Source of the DNA: Beroe ovata
Lineage: Eukaryota > Ctenophora > Nuda > Beroida > Beroidae
Reading direction: 5' to 3'
Assembly: GCA_946803715.1 (NCBI GenBank)
Contig: CAMPET010000164.1
Location: 99,996 to 163,995 of the forward strand
Length of the DNA stretch: 64,000 bases
Below the pieces are notes generated by a model. The model worked only from the letters and a program-made list of their open reading frames with translations, ran no database searches and was not told the origin of the DNA. Shown here in pieces: positions 11,450 to 22,891 of the stretch. Each line of letters starts with the position of its first letter. Within the stretch, counting starts at the first letter, position 1. The position numbers were made by a program, and so were the translations under genes.

Positions 11450-12108
11450 ACTTTGCTTGGTTGTAAGTAAGTTTTGTTGTTATTCAAAAAATTTAAACCA
11501 AACCAAATCCAATATCCATATATCCAATATACATATTGTTTAGTCATAATGAGACAGAGTCAATTGAATCAACCACAAAACACTTTCACCACGAATCTAC
11601 TGACATTTTCTAGACATATTTCCTTTCAAAATTGTCAACATAATCTCTTCAGGATCTTCACAGTTGGGAGCAATCGTGTGAATTTTCTGCCAATACACGA
11701 TTTTTCATATTTCATATAACATCAAGTGGCTTCATTTCAGTGCTGTTTCATTTTTCTCTCAGAAGTAAGCCTGAATTCTTTTCAATTTCACATCTTATTG
11801 CTGGGTTGAATTTCAAGTCATTTCCTGGTGTCATAGCACATTTGAAAGAGACAATCCCTCGGGATACTGAGATTTATCTCACAGCAATGCTTACTTCATT
11901 TGTTACTCTTGCTGAAAATGAAGTTGATTGCATAGCACTTTGAACATCTGTGTAACCTTCATCTCCATACATGCATTTTCCGATCTTTCTGCCAACAGCA
12001 GTCCCTGAAATGGAACTAATTAAGTTTGGTGGTCACAATGCGTGCTGTGTTATCAGGAAGGTCTCAAATATTCAAATAAGTGATTTATTTTCATCAACTG
12101 CATCAACT

Positions 12109-13648
12109 TTAGTATCTGTATCTATCATCTGCATCAATTATGTATCTCTTCATGCCTGCTAGGTCTCTTCGTGTGTATCTATTGGTACAGAAATAAATGA
12201 TAGGATTCCAGATACTGTTCATGTAGTAGAGTGTCACTGTGGTGATCTGTGCTGCTTCATAAGTCATTCTCACCTGTAAAAGAACATTTAAGCTTGAGTA
12301 TATCATTATCATTCTCACAATAAACCTTCTCAGTGTTTGACCTACCTTGAATGTAATAAGGAGAACATCTGGAGTATAAGCAAGAACACCAGTTGTAATT
12401 ATAGCTGTTGTAATGACCTAGAATAGATAACAGCTTTAGAAGCTTCGTTTTCAAAATGTTCATCAATTAGGCACCGGATTTTCTGGTGGTCCGAATTTCT
12501 TATATGGAAACGAATTAGTGACCAGTGACCAGAAAAACTTTCAGAATTGTTCATGAAATGTGACATTTGGAAAAGGAGCATGAAAACTAACCAGTAACTT
12601 TTTGGATTCTGAGCCCAATTTGCGTACAAAACAGAGGATAGTTGTGTACATGGCAAAGATAATGATAAATGGAGTGACTAGGAAAATGACTGGTTTCCAT
12701 GACCTGTTGGTCTCTATCACACATCTGTGGTAGTTCTTCTGATATGCAATCTGAAAATGACAGGAGTTTTGTAGGAAATGCACAGTTGATTGAATTATAA
12801 GAACTGATATTGTTTTTATGAGCACCTCAGTAGTTCCCATGGTATAGCTAACAGAGTCATAAAGCAGAAGCGTTAGGAGAGGAATCCAAGTTAGAGCTAC
12901 CATTATCTTGGCTGTGAAGATGGTTACAATTCGTTTGTAGTGTAGTGAGAAGACAATGGCGACAAATCTGTCAAACGTGAGGGGGACCAGAACCGGCATG
13001 ACTGTCATCCTGAGGAAAGCATGATAAGAGTTTCACATAGGGTTAAGAACTTAAGTAATTATTTATTTTAATTAGCATAATTGCTCACCATATTGTGTTC
13101 GCCATGATGGTGTATGCATAACACCACCAAGTCAATCCCCCATTAGCATCGATGCCTATGTAGTACTCATTTAGAATTCCCAAACCACGGAAAATTCCAA
13201 CTCCAGCTATCAAAATGTCACTCACTGCCACATTTAATATGAAAATGTTCTGCAAGGAAAATGAAATGATTATGATAGGCTGATTTAATAGTTGATCAGA
13301 AAATTATGATCAGAATTCATACTGCGAAGTGATAGAATACCTGGCAATATGGCAGTTTCACATGAAATATTAGACAATAGATGGTGAATAAACTCATGAT
13401 TGCGCCAAGAAGTCCAATTATAAACACGCAGGTTCCCTGAAAAAGAGCTAGCCTGAACAAGACCACAATTATTTCTATATTCCAAAATCTTATCACTTCA
13501 AAATCAATATACTACTTGTGATGATTCAAGGTTTCAAGACTTAGAAACACTAGGTATTTTCGAGGATACGAACATTAGCAATGAGAAAGTCACAGGTTTC
13601 AGTGATGTTTGCATCTAAGCATGGGCTATACTCAATATTGTATCCCAT
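12109..13648 (-). CDS. Seven-transmembrane receptor, class A (rhodopsin-like), about 303 aa
   Basis: Exons: 13648-13574, 13436-13341, 13249-13089, 13009-12826, 12750-12592, 12417-12346, 12273-12109. They sum to 912 nt in phase, from ATG to TAA. The N-terminus has a glycosylation-type NIT and two cysteines. Helix 1 is GTCVFIIGLLGAIMSLFTIY. Helix 2 carries LNVAVSDI (the LxxxD position). The helix-3 cysteine is in LTWWCYAY, and the usual DRY is DRF. The ECL2 cysteine is in KNYHRC, helix 6 has LAYTP (no CWxP), and helix 7 ends NPIIYF (NPxxY). Loop 3 is very short and the C-tail is about 25 residues. These features place it in class A G-protein-coupled receptors; the ligand cannot be guessed. The first intron uses an unusual GTTCGT donor, so the first exon is the least certain part. 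Confidence 0.88.
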
Positions 13649-14271
13649 TTTCAGTCGTGTCTGTTGCCGTATCTGCAATAACACCAACTCTAACAGTCAC
13701 CTTGCTTTGTGATTCGCAAACCTATGATAGGGTCTTTTAAAGGAGTTAGTTTCTAACTTAAGAAATATTTCGATCAGAATTCAGATGTGTTTTTGCTATG
13801 GAGAATTATATGTATTATGCATTATATGTTCCGATACAAAGAACGCATGCAAGAAATGTGTCAAATGTAAAACATTCGAAGAGAGTACAAGGGCCTTCAC
13901 AAGTTTCAAGGAAAACATGAGTTACTCCATAAACTCACTCTTTTATAAACTGAGCTTTGAGTTATTGCTTACGCACTGGAAAATTCAATATGACCGGCCA
14001 GCAAGAATGCTAGGATTCCGGTGGCTACATGGTATTGCTATGACGTAGATAAACCACTCATAATCGTGCAAAGAGTAGGTACATATTTTCTCTACCTGGT
14101 GTTGCCATTGTGTCACAATTCGTAACAATCACTAACAAAATGTTACATCTCTAAACAGCTGCCAACAAAGTGTAACAAATCACGCGATACTTCTAGCAGC
14201 ATCGATTTCCATGCCAGAAGTGAGTTAGTTCTACCCTATCAACGGTGACATTTAAGAATAACAATACTAGT

Positions 14272-15297
14272 GTAGGTTAGAGTAACGGGGTACTTCATAT
14301 GCGTTGGTATACATTGGTACAAGCAAAACTAAGTCCATCCATGAGGCACTCCCAATTAATGTTTAATAGATCGTCACAGTAAAAGTGTGCCGACACGAAA
14401 CTTAAGTACACTGAAATAATGTCTCATGAATCATTACCGTTCTGCAATGTTACACTGTGACCAGGTTAGCATATTGGAATGATGGTAATCTTTTCTACGT
14501 ACAACTTATACCAGCTGTTGTTCGATGCACAGCCCTATTCTTAGTGATGCTCACTGTCCCATCACACTATCTCAGAGTGGTGTAAGTGATACGTTACACT
14601 TACAGACAGTCCGTAACAGACATTTTTTCTGTGATACTTCACAAACTTACCTTTCCTCGCACTTGTTGAGTTCATGTGCAAGATAGTTGCAAGCTAGGTT
14701 ATTACTTAATATACCAATCTCTGAATTTCATGTCCATGCATATGTAGTCTAGTGTCCTGTGCTTCATATCTTTGTCAAGGAATGTAACGATATACAATGA
14801 ACAATGACAAGGTTGCTACCTAAACTCTCTACAAGTTTTTCACATCAGCTTNTGTAGGTTAGAGTAACGGGGTACTTCATATGCGCGGGTATACATTCGT
14901 GCAAGCAAAACTAGGTTAACATATTGGAATGATGGTAATCTTTTTTCCGTACAACTTATACCAGCTGTTAGCACTATTCTTAGTGATGCTCACTGTCTAT
15001 GCCCCATCACACTATTTCAGAGTGGTTATCAGTGATACGTTACACGTCTTACAGACAGTCCGTAACAGGCATTTTTTCTGTGATACTTCACAAACTTACC
15101 TTTCCCTCGCCCTGGTTGAGTTAGTTGCCAGCTAAGTTATTACTTAATACACCAATCTCTGAACTTCATGTCCATGCATGTGTAGTCTGGTGTCCTGTGC
15201 TTCATATCTTTGTCAAGGAATGTAACGTTATATAATGGTCAATGAACAATGACAAGGTTACTACCTAAACTCTCTACAAGTTTTTCACATCAGCTTC
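14272..15297. repeat. Tandem near-identical duplication split by a single n
   Basis: 14272-14851 and 14853-15297 start with the same word (tgtaggttagagtaacgggg) and end with the same word (tttttcacatcagctt). The second copy lacks about 135 bp (roughly 14333-14465 of the first) and has small substitutions and indels. The lone n at 14852 is an assembly join. Two haplotypes placed in series or a recent tandem duplication would both look like this. No coding potential seen. Confidence 0.85.
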
Positions 15298-15406
15298 GTT
15301 TTCTGACAGACCACCATCAGTCGCTACATGGACCGGGAATGTATGTGAAGGAGGGTGTTGAGTGAATGAAAGAGAGTGATGTGAAAGTCTGATTTTACAG
15401 ACTTAC

Positions 15407-18400
15407 AAGGGTCAACACACACCGGTCTTGACCCATAGATATAATCATAATCCTTTTCACAGGTTATAACGCTACTTCCTAGCAGTGTTAAGCCTGAATC
15501 ACATGACACAGTTATCTCTGTGCGGTACTCCATTGGAAAGGCGATACTCTCGTCAAATAGCAGATTATCTTCCAGAATCGGTCCTTTGCAAATATCTGCA
15601 TAGAAACATAAATTAAGATTAAATTGATTCAATATCGGAAAGTCAGAAGTGGAACTAAAAAGCTGGATAAAAGCTTCTAGAAGGTGATTCAACCTTTTTG
15701 GCAGCTGGGATGCTCATTCGTCTTGAACTCCTGCTGGTTTAAGCAGGTTAAACTAGACGATCCACTCAGTGTGTGCCCTTCTATACATCTTATCACAACC
15801 TCTGTCCCAACGATAACAGGAAATACTGTCTCAGTTATTACATTGGCTATGTTTGGCAATGCGGTGCAGGTATCTGAACATGTGGTAAAAAACCGATTTT
15901 CAAATTTGGCAAAAGAACTATTTGGTAAACAATGAAAGGTAGGTAAAGATAAGAGACAAAATGAGGATTACCGAGAATGCATCCAAGATTGGCATCAGAC
16001 TGATACTTGTCCCCTTTAATACAAATCAGCTGATCTGAACCTTGCAAAGAATATCCTGAGACACAATTCACTTGGATAACAGTCCCGTATTGAACAGGAA
16101 ACTGCACACCTTCTCTTGCAACAAGGTTTACGATGTCAGTTGGTACCCTGTCGCATAGATCTGGGAAATAGACCTTACAGTATAACTGATGTTTGAATCA
16201 TTCACCAATTCTTTTAGATTGTTATAATTATAACAACTCATAGACATCAAAATAGCTAAATAGCTGGGTAAATTTGCTGCAGTTGCATCTATAATTTTAT
16301 AGTCTGAATGGATGCTAACTCTTACCTAGTTCACAGATAGGTTCCTCAGTAAAGCTGAAGACGGAATCTGTAACACATGTAGCTGTATTCTGTCCACTAG
16401 TCATTGTATAACCAGTGTCACAGTCCAGGTACACAACCACACCCTTGTTGATAGGGAATACAGTTGGCGTGATGAGGTTTCCATCGCTGGGGAGCTCTGT
16501 ACATGTGCCTGAAAGAATTATGACTGTTTTACTTCTATTCTGTACACTGTACAGCCAATGACAGGAAACGACGGATTCAAGCTGGCATAGGAAACAAATC
16601 ACCAACTTCACTTACCAATAGGGTTGCACTTAGGTTTATCTGTAAACAAGAAGGTAGTTCCAACATCACAGGTTATCACTGTATCACCTCTCATCTCAGT
16701 GTTGCAAGTCGGATCACACGACACTTCAACAGTAGTTCCATAGTCGATGGGGAAAGCTACACTTGTCTGGAGACATGCTATGTCCTCAGGGAGGCTGGTG
16801 CATTGATCTGCGATAAAACAGTTTTTTTCTCGCGAACTTTTTTGTCTGGAAAATTCACTTGCCTAGGAGATTTTTATAATACAATATTGCTCTACCGTAT
16901 GTCTATAATTGTCTGAATACATACTTCTTTCACAAGATAGGTTATCCGTGTTTGAATACACCAAGTCCCTGATGCAAGTGATAAGACTTTCCCCTCGGAG
17001 AGAGTACCCTGGTTCACAGTACACAGTCACCAGCTGACCATAGTTCACCGGAAACTGGGCATTGCTCGTTACTTTGTCGATAGCCGGTACTTGGGAACAG
17101 GTGTCTGAGGCAAGTGTTTCACTGAGCCTAGGAATATTTTTAACAAGAAATTGTAGCAAAGGAAGCTCTGACCCTTGTGTCAAAAGGGTATGGAGTCAGC
17201 ATGGAATTCCTCATTTCATCTGGATATATCTGGAAGGTCTATTCCTAGTGTGCATACCTTGCGAGCAGTATGGTTCCTCCACATAGGAGTATCTTCTCTC
17301 ATCGACACAGAGCACTTCACTGGATCCAGATAAGGAGAAGCCAGTGGCGCAGGAGATTTTCACTCTGGTGTCAGGACTCACAGGGAACACAGTTTGTGTG
17401 ATCACAAAGCTCCAGCTACTTGGGAGACCAACACAGGATTCTGGAGTAAGGGAATGTCGTTGATAAAGGACTTTGGCATGTTGAATGGTGATGAATTGAT
17501 GTCAGAGAGACTATGCTTTCGAAGATCATGCCATAAATAGATTGGAAGTAGTTCCTTTCTCAATTCGACAGCAGTTAGAACCTCAATAAGATCAGTTGAC
17601 AAAACCTACCACAATCAGTTTGGTCTTCGTTAGCAGCACTATTGGGTGGACACTCGAAACATATCCCTGAGCCGGCACCACTGTAGTGGTTCACGGGGCA
17701 TGCCGTGCAATATTGTCGTGAGGAGTCTCTGTAAGTTCCGCCGGAACAAAGATCTGAGGGAGTCACATTCGAAATACTACGAGGGGCAAGGGACTAACCA
17801 ATGAACGAGATACCCGAAGATTGCCCCCCCCCCCTGACTGAAATTTTTATGAAGATCTCATTTTATTGCAGGGAAACAATGAATTTCAGTGAACAAAACG
17901 TTGCCCCCATGAACGTCGAGTGCTAGGCTATCGCTCCTGTCCAGCTGACATCTTATATGGGCCGTGGGCACTGTTCTCCCCTGATACATGAGGAACTTCC
18001 CTTGAAAAGACCTGGCTCTCACAAGAGAAGGATGGATGATACGAACCACAAAAAGTGTCTCCATCGACGATCACCACCTTGGAACCAATTTCACACTCCA
18101 CGCATTCAGTTGAGCTCATGTAGGCTGCTCCCTCGCAGACACCTTGGTGGAATGTTGGATTTTCGATATTTATGTGAGTTTTTCTCATGATAACGGAGGT
18201 GCTGTACTACTTATTTCATAGTTACTGTCACCAAGTTAATACCAAGGTTCGAATGCGCGCCGTACACGCCCATTGCTACCAAATGCCGAGCATTGGAACC
18301 AAATTATACTTCACAATACAAGTACCCATTGTGATTTGGTCCCAATGCACTGCATTTGGTAGCAATGCGATGTACGGCGTGCATTCGAACCTTCCAAATT

Positions 18401-21400
18401 GGTGACAATAAGTGATCATTGATCAATGGCAAGTAGGTACTGATCTTATTCAAACCGTATCGAAAAAGTGAAAGTTGATAAGACTTACAAAAGCTGACGT
18501 CCGTTGACCCCGCTGGGGAAGCAGAGCCCAGTGGACATGTTGTGCACGAATCTGCACCAGCCGCACTGTAAGTGTTAGCCACACACTGTTCACAGCCATT
18601 GTCAGTCATGAAGTCTCCAGCATTACAGCCACCTGCGAAGTTATTGCGTCTAACTAATAACACCAGTGATGATGAAACTAGTGATGATGGCACCAGTGAT
18701 AATGACACCAATGATGACACCAGTGATGATGTTGACACCAGTGATGATGACAGTGATGACAACTCACAAGCAGATAAAGAAGTTGACCCCGCTGAAGAAA
18801 CAGAGCCCTGTGGACATGTTGTGCACGAATCTGCACCAGCTGCACTGTAAGTGTTAGCCCCACACTGTTCACAGCCATTGTCAGTCATGAAGTGTCCTGC
18901 ACTACAGCCACCTGCGAAGTTATTGCTTCCTAACTTATGACACCAGTGATGATGACATGAGTGATGATGACACCAGTGATGACAACTCACAAGCAGATAT
19001 AGAAGTTGACCCCGCTGGGGAAGCAGAGCCCTGTGGACATGTTGTGCACGAATCTGCACCAGCCGCACTGTAAGTGTTAGCCCCACACTGTTCACAGCCA
19101 TTGTCAGTCATGAAGTGTCCTGCACTACAGCCACCTGCGAAGTCATTGCTTCCTAACTTATGACACCAGTGATGATGACACCAGTGATGATGACAACAGT
19201 GATGATGACAACTCACAAGCAGATATAGAAGTTGACCCCGCTGGGGAAGCAGAGCCCTGTGGACATGTTGTGCACGAATCTGCACCAGCTGCACTGTAAG
19301 TGTTAGCCCCACACTGTTCACAGCCATTGTCAGTCATGAAGTCTCCAGCATTACAGCTACCTGCGAAGTTATTGCTTCCTAACTTATGACACCAGTGATG
19401 ATGACACCAGTGATGATGACACCAGTGATGATGACAACTCACAAGCTGATATAGAAGTTGACCCCGCTGGGGAAGCAGAGCCCTGTGGACATGTTGTACA
19501 CGAATCTGCACCAGCTGCACTGTAAGTGTTAGCCACACACTGTTCACAGCCATTGTCAGTCATGAAGTCTCCAGCATTACAGCTACCTGCGAAGTTATTG
19601 CTTCCTAACTTATGACACCAGTGATGATGACACCAGTGATGATGACACCAGTGATGATGACAACTCACAAGCTGATATAGAAGTTGACCCCGCTGGGGAA
19701 GCAGAGCCCTGTGGACATGTTGTGCACGAATCTGCACCAGCCGCACTGTAAGTGTTAGCCCCACACTGTTCACAGCCATTGTCAGTCGAGTAAAATCCCG
19801 CTTCACATGCTTTCAGGGCGGAGAAATAGAATAATCAGAATATGCAACTTTGAAATCGAAATTCAGGTAGATACCTACCTAGTGGACTACCGGCAGCCCG
19901 AGAAAGCAAAAACAAAAGCGCGCTAGATAGCTAGTGTAGTTTGTTTCCTATCTCTGATTTCTGGGAATTTGTCTATGGAGGTGTGATGACGGTGTATTAA
20001 CCGGTATGTGTACACATGGAAGGAAGAATGAACGGAAAGAAAGACGCGCACTTTACAGTGAAACTGCTTACAATTGCTAACAATTGCGCGTCTATTTTTC
20101 CTTCCATCCGCCTTTTTTCCATGTGTACACATACGCGTAAAGTATTATGACAGCAATGAAATCGCATTATCAACAACAATTCAGGGTTGAGAATGGGGCT
20201 TGTTGTACCTTCCGCAACACAGTCAGAACTTGATGTTGATCCCTCTGGTGATCCTAATCCATCGGAACATCCGTAACAGTAGTATCGATCTGGACCGTAG
20301 TATCCAGGAGGGCAGATAAAGCACGTGTTATACTGAGATGAGTAGCGATAACCAAGACTGCACTGCACTGAAATATTATATACTGATATCACTTTCTTTC
20401 TCTGGTATATTAAGCTATTAAGCTCTGGTAGATTTTATTGCTAGCATGATTTTGCTGAATGCTGATATTTGGAATGGGTTCATGGCCGTCGAGGCCCATT
20501 TATCAAATCCGAAATTACGTAAGGGCTGTATTGTGCGTCCTGAAATGGGGTTCGCCCAATGAACAATAGCAAACAACCACAATTCACAAACCTTCCAGTT
20601 GCTTCGGATCGCTCGAGAATGAACCAATTCTAATGAATTCTGGGTACTCCACTTTGCAGGTATAATGACCGTTGTACGACATTCCGATTCTTTCAATTTT
20701 AATTCGAGCCCACTTTAACTGGACAGAAGGATAATTGAACATCACAATAATCATTGAATAGTTGATTCGTGTTTGATTACACGAATTGGATTGCACAATA
20801 TAAAAACAATAACTCACAGGGGGATTCAGATTATCTTCCGATACCGTTATATAGGAATAATCAGTACCATCATCGAGTTTCACACCATCCTTATACCATG
20901 AAATAGGTGGGGTTGCCTCTATGTGCGTGTATGAGCAGGAAAAGACGACCGTATCATCAAAAACCACTTTGTCCGACGAGACAGTTATGATTGAATTGAC
21001 TGGGACTGCCAGAGCGTACTCAAAGTCGCTTGTACTATGTTCCTGGCTGTCCCATCCATACCACGCAACGTTACCATTTGATTTACACGGTATTTTATGT
21101 CCTGAGTAAGATCAGATCGTTGACGTTAACTAATAAATTTCGGTTGTTATAAAGGCAGGCTCTCACACGAGACGTGTGACAGTGGTGTTTTCACCTCAAT
21201 AAGGCGCGCGACGTTTCGCGCGCCTGACCTTTCGCGCGTCACGCAGTGTGCTTTTTGAGTGCTGACAATTTGAAATGCGAGAATTTCCCACGAAAATGAT
21301 GCTTGCCGGGTAATTACCTCGGGGGATTTAGCACTCAAAACGCGAACGATTACCTAAATATTCATGAATGCGGCAGAGAATTCGATTGCAATTGCCTAGC

Positions 21401-22175
21401 TTCGACCATGCATGACGGCAGCCCGCGCCGCTGGCCGCCGGCCCAATGCTCGAGCACGCNATTACCTATTTTATCATTCTTGGCTCAGAGTCATTGTCCA
21501 TGATACCAGATGTGGGTCGTACGAGCAAGACAACCCTCAAAAACTAGCTTACCTCAGTGAATGTGTTATAAGTTGAAAACCATTATTTAGAGCAAGAAAT
21601 TTGTAGCCTCCTGGTGGTACTGTGTGCTCTTGACCGCCCCAAGTGTAAACGCTATCATATTGGTTGCCCTGTGTGTTAAGGAGTTCTCACGCGGAATTTG
21701 GCGCATCAGCAACAAATTTAATCAGCAATTATTAACATAAGGAATGCCTGTTGGAGGGCAGCAGATCACACATGTCACAAAAAGTTAGCAACAAGATGAA
21801 TTTGTGTTATCGACATTTGTTGAACCTATAAACACTCACTTTTCCGACAATTTTTGAACTACGGTCAAAAATCATAACGATGAGATTCCGGGGGCTCCCG
21901 CTTGACGTCTGGGTGCCTACATTGAAATCGCTATTGAACCAGTTAGTCTCGATGTAGTAATCTGAAATGAGTTTAAATTATATATGTCGATATAGCTCGA
22001 TAATATTACGGAATTATTGGAGAGGTTTCATTCGGAGAAAGGCTACAAAATCAGTAGCGGAAAGATTTCCTAATATTTGGTGTTCGAGGGGTGTGGATGA
22101 CCGTAGTTTGAACAAACCTACGGCAGTGCATATTCCCAGGATACCCGTTAATAAGAAGCAGACGAAACCTATCAT
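15407..22175 (-). CDS. Secreted mosaic protein: signal peptide, Ig-like, Cys-rich (GCC2/GCC3-like) repeats, Sushi domains
   Basis: Exons read: 22175-22118, 21961-21841, 21668-21553, 21101-20818, 20718-20592, 20367-20209, 19809-19669, 19586-19443, 19360-19217, 19134-18991, 18911-18768, 18632-18489, 18142-18047, 17753-17610, 17440-17258, 17104-16925, 16807-16616, 16508-16326, 16160-15972, 15873-15694, 15595-15407. The first exon encodes a signal peptide (MIGFVCFLLTGILGICTA). An Ig-like fold follows (VVFSC..SWYKDG..NGHYTCKV). Then come about nine ephrin-receptor-like Cys modules (CPxGSxSPxGSTS), then seven Sushi/CCP modules (C..GYxLxGS..C). Nearly all exons are phase 1-1, the standard shuffling class for extracellular modules. 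Together this suggests an adhesion, matrix or complement-like protein (SVEP1-type mosaic); the function is inference. Two doubts: exon 21668-21553 does not keep an open frame with its neighbours using the obvious splice sites, and the 3' end is not found. The 15407 exon has a good donor, but read-through would reach a stop at 15324. Confidence 0.85.
18222..18411. mobile_element. Foldback element, about 90-bp imperfect arms
   Basis: Left arm words (ccaaggttcgaatgcgcgcc, ccattgctaccaaatgc) reappear as reverse complements in the right arm (gcatttggtagcaatg, ggcgtgcattcgaacctt), meeting in a short loop near 18315-18325. It sits in an intron of the mosaic gene. No target-site duplication is obvious. 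Confidence 0.75.
18489..19809 (-). repeat. Six-copy tandem exon-intron amplification (226-bp unit)
   Basis: Exons 18632-18489, 18911-18768, 19134-18991, 19360-19217 and 19586-19443 are each 144 nt. The most 5' copy (19809-19669, 141 nt) shares the 3' half but has a different start. Successive starts are mostly 226 bp apart, and the intervening introns are also repeated. The introns consist of a 15-bp unit (gtgatgatgacacca) at variable copy number. Copies at 19217, 19443 and 19669 are almost identical down to the intron, so the latest expansion is recent. All copies stay in frame. Confidence 0.9.
20004..20134. mobile_element. 131-bp foldback element
   Basis: Terminal arms gtatgtgtacacatgg (20004-20019) and ccatgtgtacacatac (20119-20134) are perfect complements. 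Inner segments (gacgcgca / tgcgcgtc) also pair. It lies in an intron of the mosaic gene. Confidence 0.75.
21460..21460. other. Single-n assembly join in a GC-rich intron segment
   Basis: A lone n follows a CG-rich patch (21200-21460) holding small hairpins (ggcgcgcgacgtttcgcgcgcc and ttttgagtgc/gcactcaaaa). Sequence may be missing here, which could explain the frame mismatch of the neighbouring mosaic-gene exon. Confidence 0.6.
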
Positions 22176-22891
22176 ATCATCCTAATGAGAGGTACAAGAT
22201 AATTACAAGAGGTACCTAATAGGTAATTAGGTATCATGGTGATTGGTCAAATCCATTTAGAAGAGAGTTTGGGTACCTATCACCTATCAAAGTTTGAAAT
22301 TAAATTGTGCAAAAGATCCACGGATAAAAAGAGTGCTTCCTGGTCAACGAGAAACGTCAAATTTTTTAGTCGACAAACAGTCAATAACACCCCTATAAAA
22401 TTAAATTTAGTAAAATTCGTCTACTTCGTAGATCTAATTTCCAAGAAGTAAGCCGCCATTGTTGGCCGATTCTCGCTATGGGAGAGAGGGGAAGTTTTTC
22501 GTCTTTCCTTTGTTCGCACCCACGGGGACGTAGGGATAATTGGTGTGATTACAATGGATGGTGATCCAATAATTGCCGAAATCTTATAGTCATGCGATAG
22601 CTTCCGTAAGCAGCAGAGGTTGCTTTTGTCAAGGAAACATGACTTGCCCGTACTACAATGGGGGGTTTTTTGTGGCACGTTACCCTGTCATAGTCCAATG
22701 AACTGTGGAGTCCAATGTGTGGGACTGTTCATTATTTAAGGACCGGGAGGTCATTATTGAGGGAGAAACTATAGAATACCCAGTACCCACGAGTTACTGA
22801 TGGCGATGGCGATGATACCTATCAGGATTTCGATGTTAAATGAGTTTTCCCTTCGTTGAATTACGCTAAACGAACATTTGTCAATTTAGAC
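22176..22891. promoter_or_regulatory. Divergent intergenic region between the mosaic gene and RAD17
   Basis: The start codons at 22175 (-) and 22892 (+) are 716 bp apart and point away from each other, so both promoters should lie here. I see no clear TATA box for either. A longer AT-rich stretch runs from 22190 to 22470. Confidence 0.5.
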
